From positions 1 through 5,388 of the forward strand of contig CACXDR010000061.1 of NCBI GenBank assembly GCA_902766415.1: a stretch of DNA of 5,388 nt, read 5' to 3'. Origin of the DNA: an uncultured Lachnospiraceae bacterium (GTDB taxonomy: Bacteria; Bacillota_A; Clostridia; Lachnospirales; Lachnospiraceae). How positions within the stretch are numbered: position 1 is the first letter of the stretch; every line of letters starts with the position of its first letter. The notes below the pieces were generated by a model. It was not told the origin of the DNA. It searched no databases and saw only the letters and a list, made by a program, of their open reading frames with translations. Shown here piece by piece: positions 1-5,368 of the stretch. The position numbers and the translations under genes are program-made.

Positions 1-510
1 AAGCTCGGGGCGGTCATCCGCCTGCTCGGCTCCATGCGGAAGGGCGAGGACGAGGTCGGCATCTTCGTCGCGCCGGTCATGGTGGGGCGCCAGAACCCGC
101 TGTATTCCGTGGACGGTGTCTTCAACGGCATCATGATCCGCGGCAACACGCTCGGCGTCACCATGCTCTACGGCAGCGGCGCGGGCAAGCTTCCGACGGC
201 GGCAGCGGTCGTGGCTGACATCATCGAGGCGGCAAAGAACCCGGACAGGAACCTTCCGTTCGGCTGGCATGACAGGAAGCTCCATCCGGCCGATATGGGA
301 CACTGCACGGGCCGGTTCTTCGTGCGCGTGAAGGGCGCGGCGGACGATGCGCCCAAGGCGGCGGAGGTCTTCGGCGGGGCCGAGGTCATCACCCTTGAGG
401 GCGAGGACGAGTTCGCGCTTCTGACCGGCGTCATGAAGGAGAGGGACTACCGCGCGGCGGCGGAAAAGCTTCCGGGCATCATCAAGATGATCCGGACGGA
501 GGATATCTGA
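1..510 (+). CDS. hom: Homoserine dehydrogenase, C-terminal part (5' end cut by window)
   Basis: NAD(P)-dependent homoserine dehydrogenase reduces aspartate semialdehyde to homoserine, the branch point to threonine, methionine and isoleucine; it is cytosolic. The reading frame is open from base 1, so the ATG at 34 is an internal methionine and the true start lies upstream. Seen: LGAVIRLLG (4-30), then FVAPVMV and a NPLYSVDGVFNGI stretch, and the hallmark YGSGAGKLPTAAAVVADI at bases 169-222, the family's GxGAGxxPTAxAVVAD segment. The last ~70 residues (GRFFVRVKG... through EFALLTGVMKERDY) look like a divergent ACT-type tail, as I recall for Lachnospiraceae-type enzymes; a classical D-x-PGVL ACT motif is not visible, so threonine sensing is uncertain. 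The nucleotide-binding domain and catalytic lysines are outside the window. The stop is 6 bases before tsaE, so co-transcription is likely. Confidence 0.9.
   Translation, partial: KLGAVIRLLGSMRKGEDEVGIFVAPVMVGRQNPLYSVDGVFNGIMIRGNTLGVTMLYGSGAGKLPTAAAVVADIIEAAKNPDRNLPFGWHDRKLHPADMGHCTGRFFVRVKGAADDAPKAAEVFGGAEVITLEGEDEFALLTGVMKERDYRAAAEKLPGIIKMIRTEDI
498..502 (+). promoter_or_regulatory. Shine-Dalgarno GGAGG for tsaE, inside the end of hom
   Basis: A perfect GGAGG lies within the last codons of hom. It is 14 bases from the tsaE ATG at 517, longer than the usual 5-9. No other ATG, GTG or TTG is available in frame between the hom stop and the first conserved TsaE strand, so 517 is the only standard start. 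An ATT codon at 511, in the same frame, would have near-ideal spacing, but ATT starts are very rare. Confidence 0.5.
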
Positions 511-516
511 ATTTCT

Positions 517-1038
517 ATGGCTGAAACATGGAAGGAATACGGGCGTGGCGCAGCGGGAGCCGGGTCGCCGGAAGGCACCGGGGCGGCCCGCGGCGGCACG
601 TTCGTTTTTGAGACGTATTCTGACGCGGAGACGGAGGGGCTTGCCTCCCGCCTTGCCGCGGAGGTGAGGCCCGGGACCGTGATCTGCCTTGACGGAGACC
701 TCGGGACGGGCAAGACAGTCTTCGCGCGGGGGTTCGCGCGCGGGCTCGGGATCACGGAGCCTGTCGTAAGCCCCACCTTCACCATCCTTCACGGATATGA
801 AGGCGGACGGCTGCCGCTCTGGCACTTTGATGTGTACCGAATCGAGGAGCCGGAGGAGATGGATGAGATCGGCTATGAGGACTGCTTTTACGGAGACGGC
901 GTGAGCCTGGTCGAGTGGGCGTCCCTGGTCGAGGAGATCATCCCGGAGGACGCGGTCCGCGTGCTCATCGAGAAGGCGCCGGAGAAGGGCTTTGATTACC
1001 GGAAGATCACGGTGAAGGCGCCGGAGGAGAAAAAATAA
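517..1038 (+). CDS. tsaE: tRNA t6A threonylcarbamoyltransferase complex ATPase TsaE
   Basis: TsaE (YjeE family) is the P-loop ATPase that works with TsaB and TsaD to make N6-threonylcarbamoyl-adenosine at position 37 of ANN-decoding tRNAs; its ATP hydrolysis is thought to reset the TsaBD complex. The 173-residue product shows the Walker A GDLGTGKT (60-67), SPTF (85-88, switch-like segment), HFDVYR (103-108) and VEW (132-134), in family order. Typical members are ~140-160 residues; the excess is a Gly/Ala-rich N-terminal extension of about 27 residues before FVFETYSDAETEGLA, where homology appears to begin. No alternative standard start exists in that stretch. The gene starts 6 bases after hom, in the same frame as hom, and ends 3 bases before tsaB, whose ribosome-binding site it encodes. 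Family assignment is secure; the biological reality of the extension is less so. Confidence 0.96.
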   Translation: MAETWKEYGRGAAGAGSPEGTGAARGGTFVFETYSDAETEGLASRLAAEVRPGTVICLDGDLGTGKTVFARGFARGLGITEPVVSPTFTILHGYEGGRLPLWHFDVYRIEEPEEMDEIGYEDCFYGDGVSLVEWASLVEEIIPEDAVRVLIEKAPEKGFDYRKITVKAPEEKK

Positions 1039-1041
1039 ATC

Positions 1042-1788
1042 ATGACGATCCTTGGAATCGAGAGCTCGTCCCTTGTGGCAGGCTGTGCCATCGTGACGGA
1101 CGGGCTTCTGACCGCCGAGTATACGGTCAATCATAAAAAGACGCATTCGCAGACGCTGCTTCCCATGCTGGACGAGATCTGCAGGATGGTCAGTCTTGAC
1201 AAAAAAACGATCGACGCGGTCGCGGTGTCCGCGGGCCCGGGCTCCTTTACGGGGCTCCGGATCGGCGCGGCGACGGCGAAGGGGCTGGGCCTCGCGCTCG
1301 GAAAGCCGCTGGTCGCGGTCCCCACGCTGGACGCGGCGGCGTACTGCTTCTGGGGCACGGACGCCCTGGTCTGCCCGGTCATGGACGCGCGGCGGGGCCA
1401 GGTCTATAACGGCCTTTATCATGTGAAGGACAGGCTTCAGACGGTCGAGCCGTCCCGCGCGGCCGCGGCGGAGGACCTGATCGAGGAGCTGAACGACCTC
1501 TGCGAGCGGGTCATCTTCACGGGCGACGGCATCCCGGTGATCCGGGCTCTGGCGGAGGAGCGGCTTACCGTGCCGTTCCGTTTCGCGCCGGCCCACATGA
1601 ACCGCCAGCGCGCGGCAGCGGTCGCGGCGCTCGGGGCGGAGCTCTACGCGGAAGGAAAATACATGGACGCCGCGGCGTTCGTCCCGGATTATTTAAGAAA
1701 GAGCCAGGCGGAGCGCGAGCGCGATGAGGCGGAGGCAGCCGGAAGGCTTGCCGACCTTGCGGCCGGCCATGCGGTGAAGGCGGAATGA
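1042..1788 (+). CDS. tsaB: tRNA t6A threonylcarbamoyltransferase complex scaffold protein TsaB
   Basis: TsaB (YeaZ) is a catalytically inactive paralogue of TsaD in the ASKHA fold; it dimerises with TsaD and provides the docking surface for TsaE. The 248-residue product begins with MTILGIESSS (strand and phosphate-loop region), then HSQTLLPML (35-43), AGPGSFTGLRIGAATAKGL (64-82, the family signature), and DARRGQVY (115-122). It lacks the HxxxH metal-binding pair found in TsaD, as expected. The C-terminal tail after DYLRKSQAERERDEA is charged and then Ala-rich, making the protein slightly longer than the usual ~230. GGAGGAG at 1023-1029, within the end of tsaE, serves as ribosome-binding site with a 12-base spacer. 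The stop overlaps the rimI start as ATGA, indicating translational coupling. Confidence 0.97.
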   Translation: MTILGIESSSLVAGCAIVTDGLLTAEYTVNHKKTHSQTLLPMLDEICRMVSLDKKTIDAVAVSAGPGSFTGLRIGAATAKGLGLALGKPLVAVPTLDAAAYCFWGTDALVCPVMDARRGQVYNGLYHVKDRLQTVEPSRAAAAEDLIEELNDLCERVIFTGDGIPVIRALAEERLTVPFRFAPAHMNRQRAAAVAALGAELYAEGKYMDAAAFVPDYLRKSQAERERDEAEAAGRLADLAAGHAVKAE

Positions 1789-2324
1789 ACGCGGCAGGGG
1801 CGGACACCGGGGAAAAGAAAAGCCGGCAGGCGGAAAACACAGGGGACCGGTTCATCATCCGTGAGATGACGGAGGCGGACCTTGCAGGCGTGCGCGCGCT
1901 TGAGGAGGCCTGCTTTTCGGACGCGTGGTCGGAGCGGCTGCTCCGGGACATGCTGGACAGCGGGTACGACTGGTGCAGGGTGCTTGAGTCTGTACCGGAG
2001 GAAGAGCGCAGCGGCGCGGAGGCAAATATCCCCCGCATCGCAGGCTACGTGAACGTCCGGGTGCTTGCGGACGAGGCGGAGCTCATGCGGATCTGCGTCT
2101 CGGAGGATGTAAGGGGAAGGGGACTTTCCCACAGGCTTCTTGAGGCGGGCCTCGGGGATATGAAACGGAACGGCGCGGTCACGGCATCGCTTGAGGTGCG
2201 CGCCGGGAACGCCGCGGCCGTGCGGCTCTACGAATCGCACGGCTTCGTCCTCCAGGGGACCAGGAAGCGCTATTACCGCGACCCCGTGGAGGACGCGCTC
2301 ATCTACCGCCTGGAGAGGCTTTGA
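1785..2324 (+). CDS. rimI: Ribosomal protein S18-alanine N-acetyltransferase family (GNAT) RimI
   Basis: RimI-type GNAT enzymes transfer acetyl from acetyl-CoA to protein N-termini; the E. coli enzyme modifies ribosomal protein S18, but the substrate in Bacillota is less certain. The 179-residue product has the GNAT start FIIREMTEADLAGVRALEEACF (23-44), the beta4/acetyl-CoA region LMRICVSEDVRGRGLSHRLLE (100-120), and the C-terminal SLEVRAGNAAAVRLYESHGF (135-154) followed by KRYYRDPVEDALIYRL. E137 and Y149 line up with the catalytic Glu and Tyr of enterobacterial RimI (same 12-residue spacing). The pyrophosphate loop R110-GRGL-S115 has Ser where Gly/Ala is usual. A ~22-residue polar N-terminal extension and a short insertion near residues 70-82 make it longer than the usual ~150. 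The start is fixed by the ATGA overlap with tsaB and by AAGGCGG just upstream; the next in-frame ATG (1866) would delete the first strand. RimI beside tsaB is a classic arrangement. Confidence 0.92.
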   Translation: MNAAGADTGEKKSRQAENTGDRFIIREMTEADLAGVRALEEACFSDAWSERLLRDMLDSGYDWCRVLESVPEEERSGAEANIPRIAGYVNVRVLADEAELMRICVSEDVRGRGLSHRLLEAGLGDMKRNGAVTASLEVRAGNAAAVRLYESHGFVLQGTRKRYYRDPVEDALIYRLERL

Positions 2325-2386
2325 GGCTCCGCGGCGGAAATGAGTCCTGCGGCCTGCCCGCGGAAAAAGAAAGGTAATGTTGATCT

Positions 2387-3331
2387 ATGCTTGATATCTG
2401 TCTTCTCGGTACCGGCGGCATGATGCCGCTCCCGTACCGGTGGCTTACCTCGATGATCGCCCGGTGCGGCGGCTCGAACCTTCTGATCGACTGCGGCGAG
2501 GGGACGCAGATCGCGCTGAAAAAGCGCGGCTGGAGCCCGAAGCCCATCGACATCATCTGCTTCACGCACTATCACGCGGACCATATCAGCGGCCTTCCCG
2601 GCATGCTCCTTACCATGGGAAACGCGGAGCGGACGGAGCCGGTGCTGATGGTCGGCCCGAAGGGGCTGGAGCGGGTCGTCTCGGCGCTCAGGACCATCGC
2701 CCCCGAGCTGCCCTTCCCGATCAGGTTCCTGGAGCTGAAGGACCCGTGCGAGCAGCACCGGATCGGCCCGTACCGGATCGACGCGTTCCGCGTGAACCAT
2801 AACGTGCTGTGCTACGGCTACTCGGTCAGTATAGACCGCGGAGGAAGGTTCGACCCGGTGCGAGCGAAGGAGCAGGGGATCCCGCTCGAATTCTGGAAAC
2901 GCCTCCAGAAGGGCGAGACCATAAACGACGGGGAGAGGATCTACACGCCGGACATGGTGCTCGGCGGCGCGCGGCGCGGGATCAAGGTCACGTACTGCAC
3001 GGACACGCGCCCGGTCCCGGTGATCGCGGAGTACGCGAAGGACGCGGACCTGTTTATCTGCGAGGGCATGTACGGCGAGAAGGACAAGGACGGCAAGGCA
3101 CGCGAGCATAAGCACATGACCATGTTCGAGGCGGCGGAGCTCGGGAAAAAGGCGCAGCCGAAGGAAATGTGGCTCACGCACTACAGCCCCTCGCTGAACT
3201 ATCCGGATGATTATCTGGAGGAGGTGCGGAAGGTGTTTCCGCGCGTAAAGACGGCGCGGGACGGCTGGACCGTGCAGCTTGGATTTGAGGAAGAAAACGG
3301 CGGCGGCCCGCGGGAGGAGCCGGAGGCCTGA
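2387..3331 (+). CDS. rnz: Ribonuclease Z (tRNase Z), metallo-beta-lactamase fold
   Basis: RNase Z is a zinc endonuclease that cuts tRNA precursors 3' of the discriminator base, chiefly those without an encoded CCA. The 314-residue product, about the usual length of the short bacterial form (~305-310), shows LGTGG near the N-terminus, the metal motif [13 protein letters not shown] (60-72; H61, H63, D65, H66), H138 in VNHNV, D206 in CTDTRP and H265 in LTHYSP, matching the family's ligand set. The [15 protein letters not shown] segment (165-179) and [17 protein letters not shown] (193-209) are the family's middle landmarks. Divergences: the conserved SxRY after the last His is SPSLNY, and the usual PxxxRN near residue 18 is changed. 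A ribosome-binding site AAAGG (2370-2374) precedes the ATG. The gap after rimI is 62 bases and before tsaD 23 bases. The last ~15 residues are acidic and Gly-rich, probably disordered. A generic MBL hydrolase is a less likely alternative. Confidence 0.9.
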   Translation: MLDICLLGTGGMMPLPYRWLTSMIARCGGSNLLIDCGEGTQIALKKRGWSPKPIDIICFTHYHADHISGLPGMLLTMGNAERTEPVLMVGPKGLERVVSALRTIAPELPFPIRFLELKDPCEQHRIGPYRIDAFRVNHNVLCYGYSVSIDRGGRFDPVRAKEQGIPLEFWKRLQKGETINDGERIYTPDMVLGGARRGIKVTYCTDTRPVPVIAEYAKDADLFICEGMYGEKDKDGKAREHKHMTMFEAAELGKKAQPKEMWLTHYSPSLNYPDDYLEEVRKVFPRVKTARDGWTVQLGFEEENGGGPREEPEA

Positions 3332-3354
3332 CCGCGGAGCACAGAAGGAAGAGC

Positions 3355-4374
3355 ATGAAAGATATCAGGATCCTTGCAATTGAAAGCTCGTGCGACGAGA
3401 CCGCGGCGGCGGTGGTAAAGAACGGCCGCGAGGTCCTGTCGAACGTCATCTATTCGCAGATCGCGACTCATACGCTGTTCGGCGGGGTGGTGCCGGAGAT
3501 CGCGTCGAGGAAGCACGTCGAGAAGATCAACCCTGTCGTGGAAAGCGCGCTGAAGGAAGCGGGCATGACGCTTGACGAGGTCGATGCCATCGGCGTCACA
3601 TACGGTCCCGGGCTGGTCGGCCCGCTGCTCATCGGCGTCAGCGCCGCGAAGGCCATGGCCTGGGCGGCGGACAAGCCGCTGATCGGCGTGAACCATATCG
3701 AGGGCCACGTGTCGGCGAACTTCATAGCGCACCCGGAGCTTGAGCCGCCCTTCATGTGCCTGATCGTTTCGGGCGGGCACACCCACCTCGTGGTGGTAGA
3801 GGATTACGGGAAATTCAGCATCCTCGGGCGCACCAGGGACGATGCTGCCGGCGAGGCCTTCGACAAGGTCGCGCGGAGCGTGGGTCTCGGATACCCGGGC
3901 GGCCCGAAGATCGACAAGGCTGCCAGGGAAGGCGATCCGGACGCGATCCAGTTCCCGAAGGCGAAGGTGCACGACGCGCCGTACGACTTCAGCTTCAGCG
4001 GCCTTAAGAGCGCGGTCCTGAATTACCAGAACCATGCGAAGATGACCGGGGAGGAGATCAATACGGCGGACCTGGTCGCGTCGTTCCAGAAGGCAGTGGT
4101 GGATGTCCTCGTGGAGCATACGGTGGAGGCGGCAAAGGCCTATGGCTTCCGCCAGGTGGCCATGGCGGGCGGCGTCGCCTCGAACTCGGCGCTCCGCGAG
4201 GCCATGCGGACCGCATGCGGAAGACGGGGCATCAGCCTCTTTTACCCGCCGCCCGTGCTCTGCACGGACAACGCGGCGATGATCGGTTCCGCGGCGTACT
4301 ATGAATTTATGGCAGGCAGGCGCGCGGGACTTGACCTGAACGCGGTCCCGGGGCTTAAGCTCGGGGAACGCTGA
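3355..4374 (+). CDS. tsaD: tRNA N6-adenosine threonylcarbamoyltransferase, catalytic subunit TsaD
   Basis: TsaD (YgjD/Kae1 family, formerly annotated as O-sialoglycoprotein endopeptidase) transfers threonylcarbamoyl from threonylcarbamoyl-AMP to A37 of tRNA. The 339-residue product is standard length and has all key parts: AIESSCDET (8-16), the HxxxH metal pair H114/H118 in NHIEGH, SGGHTHL (139-145), [13 protein letters not shown] with GYPGGP (162-184), [10 protein letters not shown] (212-221), AGGVASN (271-277) and the third metal ligand D305 in CTDNAAMIG. No key residue is missing. GAAGGAAG at 3344-3351 is a good ribosome-binding site close to the ATG, and the start agrees with family homologues beginning just before the first strand. 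With tsaB and tsaE upstream, the three-protein bacterial t6A transferase set is complete in this window; TsaC/Sua5 is not here. Regulation appears to be shared with the upstream genes. Confidence 0.98.
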   Translation: MKDIRILAIESSCDETAAAVVKNGREVLSNVIYSQIATHTLFGGVVPEIASRKHVEKINPVVESALKEAGMTLDEVDAIGVTYGPGLVGPLLIGVSAAKAMAWAADKPLIGVNHIEGHVSANFIAHPELEPPFMCLIVSGGHTHLVVVEDYGKFSILGRTRDDAAGEAFDKVARSVGLGYPGGPKIDKAAREGDPDAIQFPKAKVHDAPYDFSFSGLKSAVLNYQNHAKMTGEEINTADLVASFQKAVVDVLVEHTVEAAKAYGFRQVAMAGGVASNSALREAMRTACGRRGISLFYPPPVLCTDNAAMIGSAAYYEFMAGRRAGLDLNAVPGLKLGER

Positions 4375-4435
4375 GCGGACGCAGACGGGCAGCACGTGAA
4401 AAAGGCGGAATGACTACCGGGCAAAGAAGATGACC

Positions 4436-4451
4436 GGCGGCGCAGGCCGCC
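4436..4451 (+). other. GC-rich hairpin in the tsaD-ispD spacer
   Basis: GGCGGC (4436-4441) and GCCGCC (4446-4451) form a perfect 6-bp stem around a GCAG loop. An alternative register pairs 4434-4440 with 4451-4457 (7 bp including one G-T). No T tract follows, so it is not a standard intrinsic terminator. In DNA this G+C-rich such stems occur often by chance, so function is uncertain. Confidence 0.35.
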
Positions 4452-4472
4452 TGCCGGGGCAGAACGGGGACG

Positions 4473-4488
4473 GGACCTGAGAAGGTCC
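4473..4488 (+). other. GAGA-tetraloop hairpin before the ispD ribosome-binding site
   Basis: GGACCT (4473-4478) and AGGTCC (4483-4488) pair perfectly around GAGA, a GNRA-class tetraloop that is unusually stable in RNA. The stem ends 10 bases before AAGGAG (4499-4504) of ispD and is followed by an A/T-rich stretch. It has no T tract. It could stabilise the 5' end of an ispD message or mark a processing site; that is inference. Confidence 0.45.
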
Positions 4489-4489
4489 A

Positions 4490-4495
4490 TATAAT
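4490..4495 (+). promoter_or_regulatory. Possible -10 box (TATAAT) upstream of ispD
   Basis: An exact TATAAT stands out in otherwise G+C-rich DNA. Seventeen bases upstream is GGGACG (4467-4472), matching only 3 of 6 positions of TTGACA. Initiation about 7 bases downstream would fall near 4502, inside the ispD ribosome-binding site, leaving almost no leader. It may simply be the A/T-rich flank of that site. Confidence 0.2.
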
Positions 4496-4498
4496 AAG

Positions 4499-4504
4499 AA
4501 GGAG
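4499..4504 (+). promoter_or_regulatory. Ribosome-binding site of ispD (AAGGAG)
   Basis: AAGGAG ends 8 bases before the ATG at 4513, an ideal spacing, and settles the ispD start. Confidence 0.8.
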
Positions 4505-4512
4505 AGCGTATC

Positions 4513-5214
4513 ATGGAAAAGATCGCGGCGGTCGTTCTTGCAGGGGGAAAAGGCGAGCGGATCGGAGGACCGGTGCCCAAGCAGTATCTTGAGCTTGCCG
4601 GGAAGCCCATGCTCTGGCATACGCTGAAGGCCTTCGAGGCGAGCGTCGTCGACGAGGTCGTCCTTGTGGTGCCGCAGGGCGGCGTGGACTATGCCCGCGC
4701 GCAGTATGTCGAAGCGTTCGGCTTCCGGAAGATCATCGGCATCGTGGAGGGCGGCGCGGAGCGCTGTGATTCTGTTTACGCGGGACTGAACGCGCTCCGG
4801 GACCGCAGCTGCAGGATCGTCGCGATCCATGACGGGGCGCGGCCGCTGGTCACGCCGGAGCTTATCCTCCAGTCCGTCCACGCCGCGGAGACGCACGGTG
4901 CCTGTGTGATCGCCGTGCCGGTGAAGGACACCATAAAGATCGCGGACGATGCGGGCTTCGCGGCGGAGACCCTTCCCCGCCGTTATCTCTGGGCCATGCA
5001 GACGCCCCAGACCTTCCGGTACGATCTCTGCATCCGCGCGTTCGACCGCATGATGGAGAAGCCGGGTCTCCGGGAATCCATCACGGACGATGCCATGGTC
5101 ATCGAGAAATATTCCAACACCCAGGTGAAGCTCAGCATGGGCGACTACAGGAACATCAAGGTGACCACAAGGGAGGATCTCATCACTGCGGAGGCCTTCC
5201 TTAAGAACGCCTGA
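4513..5214 (+). CDS. ispD: 2-C-methyl-D-erythritol 4-phosphate cytidylyltransferase IspD
   Basis: IspD joins CTP and methylerythritol 4-phosphate to give CDP-methylerythritol in the MEP isoprenoid pathway; it is cytosolic. The 233-residue product shows the nucleotide-binding loop LAGGKGERIGGPVPKQY (9-25; R16 and K23 match the catalytic Arg/Lys of E. coli IspD), GGAERCDSV (80-88), HDGARP (106-111), VPVKDTIK (135-142; T140), R156 ahead of TPQTF (164-168), TDDA (191-194) and NIKVTT (214-219; K216). The first loop reads LAGG, as in CDP-ribitol pyrophosphorylases (TarI/IspD2), rather than the usual AAGxG, but HDGARP, VPVKDTIK and TDDA favour IspD. Length is normal. It is preceded by a 138-base spacer with two small hairpins, so it may be expressed partly apart from the tsa group. 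IspF, often fused or adjacent in other bacteria, is not next to it here. Confidence 0.92.
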   Translation: MEKIAAVVLAGGKGERIGGPVPKQYLELAGKPMLWHTLKAFEASVVDEVVLVVPQGGVDYARAQYVEAFGFRKIIGIVEGGAERCDSVYAGLNALRDRSCRIVAIHDGARPLVTPELILQSVHAAETHGACVIAVPVKDTIKIADDAGFAAETLPRRYLWAMQTPQTFRYDLCIRAFDRMMEKPGLRESITDDAMVIEKYSNTQVKLSMGDYRNIKVTTREDLITAEAFLKNA

Positions 5215-5231
5215 CTGTGTAGCTGTTCAGC

Positions 5232-5274
5232 ACACCTCAGACGAGGATCGCTTCGCGATCCGAGTCTGAGGTGT
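5232..5274. repeat. Inverted repeat A: long hairpin after ispD
   Basis: The arms 5232-5242 and 5264-5274 are perfect 11-base complements. Inside them lie GA (5243-5244) opposite GA (5262-5263), then a 7-bp stem GGATCGC/GCGATCC (5245-5251 with 5255-5261) closed by a TTC loop. As RNA the facing GA steps would form a tandem G-A mismatch, which stacks well, so the 43-base element is nearly one continuous 20-step helix. It begins 17 bases after the ispD stop. No T tract follows on either strand, so it is not a standard intrinsic terminator. A REP-like intergenic palindrome, a 3'-end stabiliser or a non-canonical terminator are all possible. Confidence 0.75.
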
Positions 5275-5301
5275 CCGGAGGCGCTTCGCGCCCTGGCCAC
5301 C
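5270..5301. repeat. Inverted repeat B: hairpin sharing bases with repeat A
   Basis: The core GGCGC/GCGCC (5280-5284 with 5288-5292) closes on a TTC loop, the same loop and CGCTTCGCG centre as repeat A. An outer stem pairs 5270-5278 with 5293-5301, with one T-C mismatch, one G-T pair and A5279 bulged. Bases 5270-5274 are also the end of the right arm of repeat A, so the outer stem of B and the base of A cannot form at once. Confidence 0.6.
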
Positions 5302-5368
5302 CCGGAAGCAGCAGTGAAATCGGATCAGAAAGCAAGCTTTCCTCTTGGATCTCACTGCTGCTTCCGGG
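5301..5368. repeat. Inverted repeat C: 68-base symmetric palindrome
   Basis: The outer arms 5301-5317 and 5352-5368 are perfect 17-base complements; after one A-C mismatch three more pairs follow (5319-5321 with 5348-5350), then a weaker middle and a 5-bp tip GAAAG/CTTTC (5328-5332 with 5337-5341) around CAAG. All pairs share one centre, so the whole is a bulge-free imperfect palindrome. It contains no ORF of note. It is followed by ATGCTGAAAATTAC and an A run reaching the window end, not a T tract. No flanking direct repeat marks it as a recent insertion. It may be an intergenic repeat, a strong 3'-end structure or a small structured RNA. Confidence 0.75.

Noticed and set aside
34..510. Separate 158-residue protein starting at the ATG at 34
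   Set aside because: The frame is open to base 1 and the residues before it (LGAVIRLLG) match homoserine dehydrogenase, so the ATG is internal.
2328..2364. 7-base inverted repeat TCCGCGG/CCGCGGA between rimI and rnz
   Set aside because: The loop is 23 bases, no T tract follows, and the stem contains the self-complementary CCGCGG common in such DNA; the rnz ribosome-binding site follows closely. Not strong enough to call a terminator.
2303..3181. Open frame of 292 codons on the minus strand opposite rnz
   Set aside because: Shadow of rnz with biased composition and no family motif.
3211..4395. Long open frame of 394 codons on the minus strand opposite tsaD
   Set aside because: It lies entirely across confidently identified tsaD and the rnz end. 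G+C-rich codon use opens antisense frames; the translation is Arg/His/Asp-rich with no recognisable domain.
4410..4480. Two tiny frames in the tsaD-ispD spacer (7 and 16 codons, 4410-4433 and 4430-4480), overlapping as ATGA
   Set aside because: Upstream ribosome-binding sites are weak, the peptides are low complexity, and the second runs through the hairpin at 4436-4451; most likely chance.
5217..5235. Small hairpin GTGT/ACAC with inner GCT/AGC just after the ispD stop
   Set aside because: Needs a bulge, is short, and uses bases of the far stronger repeat A.
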